Shown here: piece after piece, positions 13,100 through 46,959 of the stretch
How the letters are laid out: the number at the start of each line of letters is the position of its first letter
How positions within the stretch are numbered: position 1 is the stretch's first letter
NCBI RefSeq assembly: GCF_048771995.1
Contig: NC_133060.1
Span: 765,501-829,500 of the forward strand
Reading direction: 5' to 3'
Origin: Taeniopygia guttata
Lineage: Eukaryota; Chordata; Aves; Passeriformes; Estrildidae
DNA length: 64,000 nucleotides
Program-made: the position numbers and the translations under genes
Notes under the pieces: model-generated
Told to the model about the DNA's origin: nothing
The model's database searches: none
The model's input: the letters and a program-made list of their open reading frames with translations, nothing else

Positions 13100-14528
13100 A
13101 CGATTAGTTATCTGCCATTCATGACCAGAGCCCTGAACCCGCCCTGCGTTGTCTGGTCCCAAGTTTCCTTTTTCCTCCTGAATGTCCAAACGACCCAGGA
13201 TTTATCTCAGTCCAAATCTCCCATTCCCAAGTACTCACGGGGGGTTTTTTTGTGTGCTGAATGCCTGTTGCAAACTGACAGTACAAAGCTTGGGGCTTGA
13301 TTTTTTTCTGTGCTGGATTTCTCCTCGAGATAGCTGCCACCATATAACCCTAACCACAATCACTTTGCTGGGCCCAGAAATCACCACCTTCAGACCAGCA
13401 GCATGGGACCTGACCCACTGGCCCTCCACTGGCACCTTCCCAAAGCATTCCACTGCATTCCAGTAATACTCCACATTTTCAGTGGGCATCCTGTCTGACC
13501 CTCATCCTGACCCTAAAAATGCACCAAGGAATTCTAAAATAGCCATTAGGGAGGTGTAACAATACTCTAAGACACCAGAAAAGTCCTAAAAAGCCTTCAA
13601 AAATCCCCTAAATATTCCTAATAGTCCTGCAAAATAATAAAAAAAAAACCAAAAAAAAACTCAAGGAAGCCTGCTCAGCCTCCAAACCCCTTCCTCTTAC
13701 TCTCTAGCCCACAGATATCATCCCTGCCTTTTTGCAGCAGGTCCTGTTGTCCTCTGAAGGTTCTGGCATAGTCCTGGTGTGAGGGTCACTGCCCTGTCCA
13801 GAGGGAGGGTTCCGGTGTGGTCTTGCTGTTAGGCTTGCTGTGTTGTGCTGCTGTCGTTAGGGGTGAAAAGGGAAAAGGCTGCTTAGGGTGAGGTTAGGGC
13901 TGGGGGTGAGGGATGATGCACCTGTACCCTAACTTGCCTCCTAAGCTGTACCCTGTAGCCCTGATCTCCACTGGACTGTCCAGCCCTCAAGCCCTCACCT
14001 TTTACCCCTCAACCGCTCCCTCTGCCCCGCAGCCCTCAGGCTCTGTGTGTCACCCTCAAGCCCCCCATTGCCCCTCATGCCCCCTCTCAGCTGCCCCTCA
14101 GCTCCCGTGTGTCACCCTTAATCCCTCTCCTTTGCCCCTCATCCCCCAGCTTCTCTGTGCCACCCTCCAGCCCCCTGCCCTCAGCCCCAGGTCCCTTTGT
14201 GACACCGTGCAGCCCACAGATGTCATCCCTGCCTGTTTTATTTCGGTGTTGTCCTGCTGTGAGGGCTGCACTATCCCCACAAGTTTGGGCTCCCATGTGG
14301 TGCTGCTGGGAGTCACAGGTGGGCGGTAGGGGGAGTGAGGGATGGGGCAGGGCCAGGATGGGGAGGGTTGGAGGGAGAGTGGGGCAGGGGTGGGCTGGAA
14401 GTACAGATAGGGGTGAGTTGTGGAGACAGGGACAGAGAAGAACATGGGTGAGGGTAGGAGGGGGCAGCACATATCTCACAGACGAAAGCTGCATCAGAAT
14501 ACAATTCTGTTTGCCGAGCCAATGCCAA
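13100..14528. other. Gene-free boundary next to the satellite
   Basis: No credible gene seen. The piece at 13246-13300 contains TGCAAACTGACA, a word shared with the satellite and with the old unit at 14529, so satellite remnants may extend here. A segment around CCCACAGATATCATCCCTGC at about 13710 recurs as a near copy at 14212 with the following 60-70 bases, indicating an old duplication. Between about 13960 and 14210 the sequence is a loose C-rich minisatellite built on CAGCCCTCA and GTGTCACCCT words. A G-rich stretch (14310-14460) mirrors it on the other strand. A-rich runs lie at 13630-13670. Confidence 0.6.
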
Positions 14529-14697
14529 ACACCTGCTGCAAACTGACATTAGGAACCTGGACTGGTGAGTTTTCTTTCCCAGGGAAAAGGGTCGGGGTTT
14601 GTGCGCAGGGCCCTGTGGCCCTAAATGGGGCGGCTGACTGCAAAAAATTGGAAATGCGAAGGATGTGTCCCAGACCCAAGCTGCCCCTGGCTCAAAC
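14529..14697 (+). repeat. Diverged single satellite unit
   Basis: One isolated, clearly older relative of the 191-bp unit, in the same orientation as the array 1.4 kb to the left. Overall it is strongly diverged, yet 39 consecutive bases at 14551-14589, spanning GGACTGGTGAGTTTTCTTTC and the TTTCCCAGGGAAA dyad, are identical to the common array unit. Its right edge abuts the CCCTAA block. It may be a relic of a once larger array or an ancestral monomer. Confidence 0.88.
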
Positions 14698-14797
14698 ACT
14701 TACCCTAAACTGAACCCTAAATCCTTACCCTAACCCTAAACCTAAACCTAACTGAAACCCAAACCCTAACCCCTAACCCCTAACCCTAACCTCAAAT
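14698..14797 (+). repeat. Interstitial telomere-like repeat (CCCTAA)n
   Basis: About 100 bp of degenerate CCCTAA, with variants such as CCCTAAA, CCTAAA and CCCCTAA. CCCTAA on the + strand is the orientation found at a left-hand chromosome end. It lies internal to the satellite array and directly touches the diverged satellite unit. The degeneration says it is not a functional terminus now. Confidence 0.9.
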
Positions 14798-14849
14798 AAA
14801 TCTAATAATAATACTACCCCTAAAATTGAACTTTAAAATAACAATTACC

Positions 14850-15150
14850 CTGAAAAATGGCGGCGCCCACGGCACCACGTGCCATAGCAAAGATGGCCGC
14901 GGCGTATAGTGATTGGGGCAAAGATGGCGGCGCCCTTTGAATCATGTGACAAGTGTAAATATGGTGGCGCCCACTGCATCACGTGACGGGGTCAAAGATG
15001 GCGACGTCCAGGGCGTCCGGTGCCAGGGGCAAAGATGGCGGCGCCCAGAGAATCACGTGATGGGGCAAAGATGGCGGCTTTCAGGACGGGGTGGATTTTG
15101 TCGGTTTCTGTCGGTTTTTTGTGTGCCCGCCGCACGCCTCACGTGCCCTG
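14850..15150 (+). promoter_or_regulatory. Tandem YY1-like / E-box element, CpG-rich
   Basis: Seven copies of an AAGATGGCGGCGCCC-like word start their ATGG at 14856, 14893, 14923, 14961, 14998, 15034 and 15071, so six of the seven steps or so are 36-38 bp apart. ATGGCGGC is the core of the YY1 consensus. Between them sit CACGTG boxes at 14876, 14980, 15054 and 15140 and a CATGTG at 14943, the type bound by USF/MYC-family bHLH factors. The layout suggests a tandemly amplified promoter module. No convincing downstream coding exon was found, so the driven transcript, if any, is unknown. Confidence 0.65.
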
Positions 15151-15511
15151 GTGCTGTTCCGGTGCCTCCGCACCGGAGGACGCCGCGTGGGATTGGTTTT
15201 GGAGCGCAGAGTCCTTGTCGGAATTTCGGACAGGCAGCTGTCAGGGCGGCTAAAGCTTGGGGTCTTTTCTGAGGCGCTGGGGGCGGTGCGAGAGGAGGGG
15301 TCAGGGCACCGACGTGGTGACGTCACGCGGTGACGCGACGCAGGCGCGGGCCGCAGGGAGGCGTGGGTGCAATGCGCGAATTGCACCAGCAGGTGGCGCT
15401 GCGAGACCGAGGGGTGGGCGCGCTGCCGGCTGTGGGGACAGAGCGCCCGTTTGTGCAATTCTATCCTTCTGATGTTGATTTATTAAAATAAAAATATGGA
15501 TGTCTATCTAG
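15151..15511. other. CpG-island-like stretch, no clear gene
   Basis: GC- and CpG-rich to about 15450, including TGACGTCACG near 15320 (a CRE-like palindrome) and CCAGCAGGTGGCGCTG near 15388, which closely matches the CTCF core CCANNAGGTGGCGC. It then turns AT-rich with an AATAAA near 15486. It could be the first exon or promoter of an unannotated transcript starting in the YY1 array. No protein with recognisable similarity is encoded. Confidence 0.5.
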
Positions 15512-16219
15512 TGTGGGAACCCCGGGATTGATTCAGGGGTCTCGTGTGGTGGTAAAGTCTCTCCTCCAACCTTTGCTTCCAAAGAAAGACTCCGCAGCCT
15601 CTTGTTGTTCAGTCTCAAGGCAGTTTATTGCTAGCTATCTAAAAGATTGTCTTCGCCCGCTGCGGCTGCTTTGGTCAGCTGCCCAGGCAGAGACACACAC
15701 ACTCTCCTGACACCCTCACTGTCCGGTGTCTCCGTCGTCTCTCTCCCCGCCCAGGGCTGCTGCTATCTTTTATATGATATATTACGTATTATATGTTTAC
15801 AGATTTTCCCCAATACCTACTATCCATGTTACAATGTGCTTTTCTACTCTAAACCAATCTGTGAGTGCCAACATCACCAAGAACATGGAGGCAAGGAAGA
15901 AGAAGGAGGAAGAACAGGATCAGGCCCACTTTCCTCCATCTTAGAACTCCTGACCCCCCTGTACAAAGTAAAACCCCCCTGTACAGGTGTTAAAACCCCC
16001 CTGTACAATACTAAAAAAATTTCCCCTCTAATTTGTAACTACTTTTACTATACCATCTAACTCTCTGTGACCGCTTGTTCCACCTTCAAAGTTGGTAACT
16101 CATTCCATGGCTCAAACTCAAGATCACAGCTGTTTTCAGCTGCTTGCCAGGGTCTAAAATGCTTTTGACCAAGGCCTGGAACCTCTGAAAATGTCTGAGG
16201 GACGTTTTGAGTTCCAACA
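15512..16219 (-). mobile_element. Solo LTR of an endogenous retrovirus (class II/ERVK-like)
   Basis: A 708-bp block begins TGTGGGAAC and ends GTTCCAACA, imperfect terminal inverted repeats with TG...CA ends. It is flanked on both sides by the 6-bp duplication ATCTAG (15506-15511 and 16220-16225). On the minus strand it has AATAAA upstream of a short R-U5-like end, so it is antisense to RPS5. Three copies of a CCCCCCTGTACA word lie near 15955-16010. No internal viral genes are present, so it looks like a solo LTR left by recombination. A 6-bp target duplication fits class II avian retroviruses. The intact ends and duplication suggest moderate age. Confidence 0.82.
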
Positions 16220-16239
16220 ATCTAGTACCAACATCCAAC

Positions 16240-16558
16240 TGTGACGGACAAAAACTCTCTAACAGTTTCAAGTTAGAAAGTGTATGTTTATTCGACACCC
16301 AGCAGCATGCAGGATAGTTCCCAAATCCACACTGCGCCTTCCAAGTGATTACAGAGCCCTTTTATCAATATAAGCATTGAATACCCAAAATACAAATACA
16401 TATTCATCATTTTGGTACATCCCATTCCTTGCTTCCTATGCTAATCATTTCAAAAGCTATTAAGCATGAAGTTTATTCCTTGAAATAAGTCGGTGGTCCC
16501 TTTCATGGGGATGAGTCTCAAAATGAGGAAGGAAATACTCCTTCTGACTGTTCTACCT
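16240..16558 (-). mobile_element. Second LTR-like fossil fragment
   Basis: Starting at TGTGACGGACAAAAACTCTC, this AT-rich stretch has an LTR-like start and, on the minus strand, an AATAAA about 60 bp inside that end, as in avian LTR R-U5 ends. The far end is not clear, so the right boundary is approximate. It lies 14 bp beyond the target duplication of the solo LTR to its left, so the younger solo LTR may have landed next to an older element. Confidence 0.45.
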
Positions 16559-17225
16559 AAAAATCTCCATTCCTATTAAAAATCCCCCCCAAAAAAAATC
16601 CCTCAAAAATTCCCAAAAATCCCTCCCCAAATTCCCCCTAGAAGTCCCATTCAAATAAAAAAAAAAATGCAAAAAAATTTCTCTATTGCCAAAAATAATA
16701 TTGTGGGTTCTCTGGTAATTTTTGTTTGTTTGTTTGTTTGTTTGGGGCTTTTTAGTGAATTTTTGGGAAAATGTGGGGATTTCTGGGGATGGAATTTTTC
16801 AGATTTCTTTTTAAAATTTGGGGAGGTTTAGGGAATTTTAGGGATTATTTGGGATTTTGGGGGGGGGTTTAGGCCGTCCTGGGGGAATGTTTTTATTTTT
16901 AGGCCGTCCTGGGGGAATGTTTTTATTTTGGGGGGATTTTTAATGGATATTTCAGGATTTTTGGGATGGATTCTTTGGGAGATTCGGGAATTTCTTGGGA
17001 AGTAATTTTATTTTTATGGGATTTGGGGAGGTTTTGGGGGATTTTTGGTTAATTTTTAAGGCATTTTTTGGGGACTTTGGGGTGGATTTTTGGGAGGGTT
17101 TTTTTTATAATTTAGGGGGATTTGGGGAGGAATTTTGGGGGATTTTGGGTGCGGAGGGGACTTGGAGGGGGTTCGGTTTTGGGGTCCCCAAAATAGCCGA
17201 AAAGGTGGTCCCCCGTAAATCTGCC
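16559..17225. other. Intergenic low-complexity sequence upstream of RPS5
   Basis: A-rich then T/G-rich sequence without a gene. A (TTTG)n run sits at about 16724-16743. A 32-bp segment containing AGGCCGTCCTGGGGGAATG occurs twice in tandem at about 16870-16930. From 16990 to 17190 the sequence is a G/T-rich tract built of GGATTTTGGGG-like words. Confidence 0.55.
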
Positions 17226-17639
17226 TAGAAACCCCTGACGTCACGCGCACTGCGAGCTGTGATTTGTCAGTGTGCCTCGCCCTCGCCCAATGAGTGCTCT
17301 CCCCTTCCTCGTCCACGCGTAAGCGGCCATTTCCCCTCCGCGTGTCACTCCAGGCCTCCGTGTCCCTTTTTGTCCCTTTTTGTCCCCTCATTTCCCCCTT
17401 TTCGTCCCCTCTTTGTCACCTCCGCGCGCGTTTTTAGCCCCTTAAAAGAACCCCGGCGGCCTTTGAGGCGGATTCCCGTAACCAACATGGCGACCGGGCC
17501 GTAACGTCGCCACGGCGCATGCGCCAATCACGCACCGAGGGTGGGAAGGGTGTAAGTTCGGTGCCGTACAATGAAACTGCGCATGCGTTACCGGAACTGA
17601 GCCTGCCCCCTATATAAGCGGCCGGGAAGCCCCGTAGCG
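17226..17639 (+). promoter_or_regulatory. RPS5: RPS5 promoter (CpG island, NRF1, YY1, TATA)
   Basis: CpG-rich sequence directly upstream of RPS5. Visible sites: a CRE-like TGACGTCACGC at about 17237, a YY1-like CCAACATGGCGACC near 17482, two NRF1-type palindromes (GCGCATGCGCC at 17514 and CTGCGCATGCGT at 17577), CCAATCA at about 17522, and TATATAAG at 17611-17618. The TATA box is about 29 bp upstream of a pyrimidine stretch, CTCTTTT, at 17640 that fits the 5'-terminal oligopyrimidine start of ribosomal-protein mRNAs, whose translation is controlled through mTOR/LARP1. Confidence 0.8.
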
Positions 17640-17674
17640 CTCTTTTGCCGGGTCGGAGGAGAAGCGGCCGCCAT
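17640..17674 (+). other. RPS5: RPS5 non-coding exon 1
   Basis: Probable first exon from the CTCTTTT start to GCCGCCAT, followed by the donor GTGAGG at 17675. The ATG at its end would be followed at once by TGA in unspliced RNA; after splicing to the acceptor at 19421 the real ATG at 19424 is used. The exact start is inferred from TATA spacing and the oligopyrimidine motif. Confidence 0.65.
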
Positions 17675-18089
17675 GTGAGGGGGGGCGGGGGGCGCGGGAA
17701 AAGCGGAAATTTCCAGAGAAAAGCGGGAATTTCCTGGGAAAAACGAGCATCGTGAGGGGAGAAATGGAATTTGGGAGGGGCAATGGGGATGGGGAAGGCA
17801 GCGGGGTGGGAATTTGGGCGGTGAAGGCCGAGAAAGGGGGGAAATGGGGATAGGAGCGGGGGGGGGGGCGGCGATCACGGATTTATAAAGTTTAATTTTA
17901 AATTGAATGTTTGGGGTGCGGCTGCTGGGATTTGGGGAGGGAAAGGGGGATGGGGAAAAGGCGGAGGGGAAAATAAGATTTAGAGTGGGGAAAGGGAAGG
18001 GAAAAGGGGGAATAAGAGCCGGAAAAGAGGAAAAGCGGGGGGGAAATGGAAAAAAGCTCCATAATGGGGAAGAATTTACTCGGAGGAGG

Positions 18090-22685
<4,596 letters not shown>

Positions 22686-22722
22686 AATTCCCAAAATTCC
22701 CAGAAAAATCCCCAAAAATTCA

Positions 22723-22728
22723 AATAAA
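22723..22728 (+). terminator. RPS5: RPS5 polyadenylation signal AATAAA
   Basis: AATAAA lies 38 bases after the stop codon, giving the very short 3' UTR typical of ribosomal protein mRNAs. Confidence 0.85.
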
Positions 22729-22729
22729 A

Positions 22730-24753
22730 TCCGCGGGTTTGGAACCCCGAACATCTGGAAACGCCGCGGGCGGAATTTGGGGGGGAATTTTTGGGGATTT
22801 GGGGGGAATTTTGGGGAATATTTGGGGGGACATTTGGGGATTTTGGGGATTTTTTTGGGAATATATTATAATTCTGGGGGGGGGGAATTGGGAATATTTT
22901 GGGATTTGGGAAAATTTGGAGTATATTTTGGCATTTTTAAGAAATTTTGGGAATATTTTGGGACTATCATGGAATTTTGAAGAAATGTTTGGAATGCTGA
23001 GAGATTTTATGATAATTTTTTTTTTTTAATTTTAAGGAGGTTTTTGTGGAATTTTGGAGATTTTTTGGGAAGAATTTGGAGATTTTAGGAAATATTTGAG
23101 AATTCTGAAGGATTTTTAGAAGATTTTTTTATTTTTGAAGGAGTTTTGGGGGTTTTTTTAAAGAGATTTTTTTCAAAGATTTCCATGGGATTTTTCAGGA
23201 ATTCTGGGCATTTTTCCCAAATTTTCCACCCGTCCCCCATTCCCTCCCCAGCCCCTCCCACCCCCCAAAATTCCCCCCAAAAAAACCACTCAGAGCCGTG
23301 GGGAGCAGCAGGATCCCGATTTTTCCGCGGGAATTTTGGGAAATTCTGGAGCCCAGACCCCAAACTAAGAATTCCCAGAAAATTCTGGGAATTCCTGGCC
23401 CCGAATCCCTTTTTTTTTCCTCTGAATTCCAGGAATTTTTCTCGCCTGGAGGGGGTTGGAGGATTTTTTGGGAATACTGGGAGGATTTTTGGGATAAATT
23501 TTGGAGGGAAATTTGGAGTTCTGGAGGATTTTTGGCATATATTGGGTATTCTGGGGGAAATTTGGGGATTTTAGATGAAAATTGGGAATTCTGGGGAAAA
23601 ACTGGGAATTTTGGGGGGGGAATTGGGAATCCTGGGGGATTTTTGGGATAAAGGTTGTGAATTCTTGAGGGAAATAGGGATTTTTTTTGAGAATTCTAGG
23701 AGTTCCTGAGGATTTTTGGGATCAAGATTGGAAAATTTGGGAATTCTACGAGATTTTTGGGATAAATGTTGGGGATTCTGAAGGAAAATTGGGAATTCTG
23801 GGGGGAAATTGGGAATTCTAGGGAAAAATTTGGAAATTCTGGAGGATTTTTGGGATAAATTTCAGGAATTCTGGAGTATTTCTGGGATAACCAAAGGACA
23901 AACGGGAATTCTGGAGGATTTCTGGGAATTTTTATCCCAAATTTATCTTGGAATTCTGTGCAGTGCATTTCTAACCTGATGGAATTCCAGTGGACTTGGG
24001 CGGGAATTCTGGTAATTTTTCCACATGAATTCCAGGAATTTTTCTGTGGGAATTCCAGGATTTTTCTGCTAGAATTCCAGGATCTTTTGGCAGAAATTCC
24101 AGGAATTTTCTGGTGGGAATTGCATGATTTTCTCTGTGGGTTCTGGGAATTTTTTTTTTGGCGTGAATTCCAGGATTTTTTCAGCAGAAATCCCACATTA
24201 TTTTCCTCAGGATTTCCAGGAATTTTCCTGGACAAATTCTATGATTTTCTCTAATGAATTCATGAATTCTGGGATTTTTCTGTGTGAATTCCAGGAATTT
24301 TCCTCAGAAATTTCAAGATTTATCCACCGGATTTCCAGGATTTTTCCGAAAGAATTCTGTACTTCTCCTGTGTGAATTCCAGGATTTTTCCTGCCTGAAT
24401 TCTTGTCTTTTCCCACAGAAATTCTGGAATTCTTGTGCTTGAATTCCAGCAACTTTCCCACCTGAATCCTGGGATTTTTCTGCTTGAATTCCAGGAACTT
24501 TTTGCTGGGAATTCCGGGATTTTTCCACATGAATTCTGGGATATTTCTGCCAGAAATCCGTGATTTTCCCTGCGTGAATTCCAGAATTTTTCCGCTCTAA
24601 TTCTGGGGGTTTTTCCCACCTAAATTCCGGGATTTTTCCCACAGAAATTCCAGGATTTTTGTACGCGAATTCCAGCAGCTTTCCTGCTACAATCCCACAG
24701 TTTCCCGGCCGGAATTCCGTGGTTTTCCCGGCCGGAATCCCGGGAATTCCCGC
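22730..24753. other. RPS5-GABBR1 convergent intergenic repeats
   Basis: Roughly 2 kb between the two tails. 22770-23160 is GGGGAATTTTGGGG-like, 23330-23900 is GGAATTCTGGGG-like, and 23990-24720 is a loose minisatellite whose unit holds GAATTCCAGGATTTTTC. Part is probably the GABBR1 3' UTR, read leftward. The nearest minus-strand AATAAA I see is near 23128, but its use is not shown. No gene seen. Confidence 0.6.
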
Positions 24754-44045
<19,292 letters not shown>

Positions 44046-44400
44046 CTGAAAACCCCAAAAATGAGAAATTCTATAGGGGGAACCCCAAAAATGGAGAAAT
44101 TGTATAAGGAAAATCCCAAACATGGAGCATTTCCCCCAGTTTCTGCCCCTCCCCCCATCCAGGACCCCTCCCCCAATCTTTGCCCCTCCACCCAAAAAAT
44201 TTGGGACCCTCCCCCCAATTTTTGCCCCTCCCCCCCCAAATTCTGGGACCCCTCCCCCACTCTCAGGGTCCTTCCCCTCCCCACAAATCCCACAAACCCC
44301 CCCCAAATTTTTGCGACCCCTCACCCCCTCCAGAACCCCCCCCCAGAATTTCGGGACCTCCCCCCAAAATAAAAAAGGTGGGGGAGGGGCCACTCCTTAC

Positions 44401-44870
44401 CTTGCCCGATCTTCCCAAAATTCCCCCCAAAAAAACCGGGAAAAATCCCCAAAAAACCGGGAAAGGAAAAGGCGAGGGGGGCGGGGGGAGGGACCCCCCA
44501 GATTTATTTTTGGGGTGGGGGGGGGGATGGAATCTTCCCACGGGTGGGGGAGGGGCGGGGACGGAGCGGCGAAAATGCCGGGAAATAAAATAAAAATAAA
44601 TAAAAAAATTTAATTAAAAATCGTGGGAATTTGGAGTTTTTTTTGGGGGGATTTTTTTTTTGGGATTTCCCGGGGTGGGGGAGGGGTCGCGGGTGGATTT
44701 TGGGGTGTCCGAATTTTAAGGATGGATTTTTGGGGGGGGTCCCGGCGGCTCCGGGAGGGGCCTCGGGCTCGGGAATCACCGGAGGGAGGGGCCGGGTGGG
44801 GGAGGGGCCGGGTGGGGGAGGGGCGGGGCGGGGCCAAAAAGGGGGCGGGGCCAAGGGGGGAGGGGGAGGG
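44401..44870 (-). promoter_or_regulatory. GABBR1: Likely GABBR1a promoter and non-coding exon
   Basis: The coding start at 44045 directly follows a TTTTCAG acceptor, so a non-coding exon is expected upstream. A strong donor, GGCAAG/GTAAGG, ends such an exon at 44401. The region 44750-44870 is GC-rich with several GGGGCGGGG/GGGCGGGGCC Sp1-type boxes and a GGGGCCGGGTGGGGGAG repeat. Start site not determined. Confidence 0.5.
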
Positions 44871-44879
44871 GCTGGAGCC

Positions 44880-45480
44880 GCCTTTGGGGGGGTTGGGGGA
44901 AATTTGGGGGAGTTTGATGGGAATTTGGGGGTTTGGGGCGATTTGGGGAAAAATTTGGGGGTTTGGGGGGAGTGTGGGGAAAATTTAGGGGTTTGGGGGA
45001 AATTTGGGGGTTTGGAGGGAGTTTGATGGGAATTTGGGGCGATTTTGAGAAAAATTTGGGGGTTTTGGAGGAGTTTGAAGGGAATTTGGGGGTTTGGGGC
45101 GATTTTGGGAAAAATTTGGGGGGTTGGGCGGAGTCTGGGGAAAATTTAGGGGGTTTGGGGGGATTTTGGGGGAAATTTGGGGGTTCTTGGGGAGTTTGAG
45201 GGGAATTTGGGGATTTGGGGGAAAATTTGGGGGGTTGGGGGGAGTCTGGGAAAATTTTTGGGTTTTTGGGGGGATTTGGGGGGAAATTTGGGGGTTCTTG
45301 GGGAGTTTGAGGGGAATTTGGGGATTTGGGGGAAAATTTGAGGGTTTGGAAGGGAACTTGGGAACAATTTGATGGTTTGAGGGGAGTTTGAGGGGAATTC
45401 GGAGGTTTGGAGGGAAAATTTGGGGATTTTGCGGGGATTTGGGGGCTTTTGGGGGAATTTTGATATTTTCCTAGGATTTG
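44880..45480. repeat. G/T-rich minisatellite between GABBR1 and SH3BP5L
   Basis: About 25 variable units of GGGAATTTGGGGGTTTGGGG and GGGGAAAATTTGGGGG; a larger block at about 45160-45240 recurs at 45280-45350. High G-quadruplex potential on the + strand. Confidence 0.9.
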
Positions 45481-46196
45481 GGGGGGAATTTAGGGGTTTT
45501 GTGGGGAATTTTTAGATTTTAGGGGGGATTTGGGGGATGTGGGGGAGAATTTTGAGATTTTAGAGGAGATTTGGGGGAATTTTGTGAATTTTGGGAGGGA
45601 ATTTAGCATTTTTTGTGAAAGATTTTGTCGATTTGAGAGAGATCTCAAAAATCCGGCCCCAATTCCCACATTTTCCTGCAGATTTCCTCCCAAATTCCCA
45701 CTTTTTTCCCTCATTCCAACCCCAAAATTCCACTTACTTGTTGGTCATTCCCACACCAAAAAGCCCCCCTGGAATTCCTGGGAATCCTAGAACAAAAAAT
45801 TCCAAAAGAATACCCCCAAAAAATCTCAAAAATCCCAGAGTGAGACAAGCAGAAAGGAGAAATCCCAGGACGGATTTTTGGGATAAAATTTTTTGGGAGG
45901 AGTTTTGGGGTGTGATTTTTGGGATTAACGGAAAAGAGGAGTGGGGGAAAATAGGCGGGATTTGGGGGGAAAGGGAGGGATTTTATGGAAGAAAAAGGCG
46001 GGATTTGGGGAAAAAAAAAGGCGGATTAGGGAAACAAAGGAGGGGGATCCGAAATCCCGCTGGATCTGAGATTCCACCGGGAAAGAAACAAAATTAATAA
46101 AATTAAAATAAATTCGAGTAATAAAAAAAATTGAAATAAACTAAAGGAAATTAATTTTAAATGATTAAAGGAATTCAAAATGGCGGTGACGCCCCC
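45481..46196. other. Intergenic, no gene seen
   Basis: G/T-rich repeats continue to 45620, then a mixed stretch, then purine-rich GGCGGGATTTGGGG units at 45950-46030 and an A-rich piece at 46080-46180. Nothing codes for a recognisable protein. Confidence 0.5.
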
Positions 46197-46472
46197 GCCA
46201 CCATCTTGCGGCGCGGCGGTGCCGTACCACAAGATGGCGTCACCCTGCGAGCCACTCCCGCTGCTGTTCCTCGCTGCGTTTCAAACCTAACCGGGACCAA
46301 ACCGAACGCGACGGCTTCGGCAGCACCGATTTAACTCCCGGGACTTATTTGAGCTCCCGCAAACCGGGCGAGAGGCGGGGAAACGGAGGGCGGAGCGAGC
46401 CGCCATGTTGTACGGCGGGAGGAAGATGGCGGCTCTTCCTCTTCCGTCATGGGAGTGGCGCAGGAACCGGGG
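46197..46472 (+). promoter_or_regulatory. SH3BP5L: SH3BP5L promoter/first-exon block A
   Basis: CpG-rich block with YY1-type motifs in both orientations: GCCACCATCTTG (46198), ACAAGATGGCGTC (46230), GCCGCCATGTTG (46401) and GAAGATGGCGGC (46424). It ends in a possible donor, CCGGGG/GTGAAC, at 46473. An ETS-like CTTCCG lies just before it. It is paralogous to block B 400 bp downstream. Confidence 0.6.
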
Positions 46473-46597
46473 GTGAACCCAAGTTTTAAATGAGCGGGGG
46501 GGGATTTGGCGATGCCTGGGGGTTTCAGTTAGGTCTAGGGGCTCACGAGGCCTTCTCCCCTCTGATTTTGAGTGCTTCCGTCCAACCGTTCCTTGGC

Positions 46598-46897
46598 ATC
46601 GCCGCCATCTTGAAGGGCGGTGTAGCCGGTCAACAAGATGACGGCACCCTGCCATCACCCCCGGTGTTCTTTAAAAGAATTTTTTACCGCAAATCGCCGC
46701 CAAACTGGGCGAGACAGATCCGCCATCGTCGTTTAACCCCCGACACCGATTTAAACCTAAGGGGAAGCGGGAGAACGGCGGAAATGCTGGGTTTTAAAAT
46801 GCAGGAAGGGCGCCGCCATGCTGTACGGAAGGAGAAGGCTGCGGGGAACTTCCGGTTCCGGTGGGGGAGCGGCCCCACGGCGGTGGCGGAGCGGGGG
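46598..46897 (+). promoter_or_regulatory. SH3BP5L: SH3BP5L promoter/first-exon block B (diverged duplicate of A)
   Basis: Shares with block A the ordered words GCCGCCATCTTG, CAACAAGATGACGGCACCCTG, CACCGATTTAA and GCCGCCATGCTGTACGG, clearly a tandem duplicate. It has ACTTCCGGTTCCGG (ETS type) near the end and a donor, GCGGGGG/GTAAAC, at 46898. Either block could supply the non-coding first exon of SH3BP5L. Confidence 0.6.
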
Positions 46898-46959
46898 GTA
46901 AACACAGGCCGGGGGGGGATGGGGGCGGGATTTGGGGGAAATTTGGGAAATTTTGGCCA

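Noticed and set aside
14850-15150. PEG3-type imprinting control region
   Set aside because: PEG3 lies near RPS5 in human and has clustered YY1 sites, but imprinting is not established in birds and no PEG3 sequence is present. Kept only as a YY1-like array.
15257-15472. 71-codon frame in the CpG-rich stretch
   Set aside because: Arg/Gly/Ala composition is what GC-rich DNA gives by chance. No conserved motif or exon border context.
17672-17677. ATG at the end of RPS5 exon 1 as a start codon
   Set aside because: It is followed by TGA in genomic DNA, and the donor GTGAGG cuts there. The conserved N-terminus starts at 19424.
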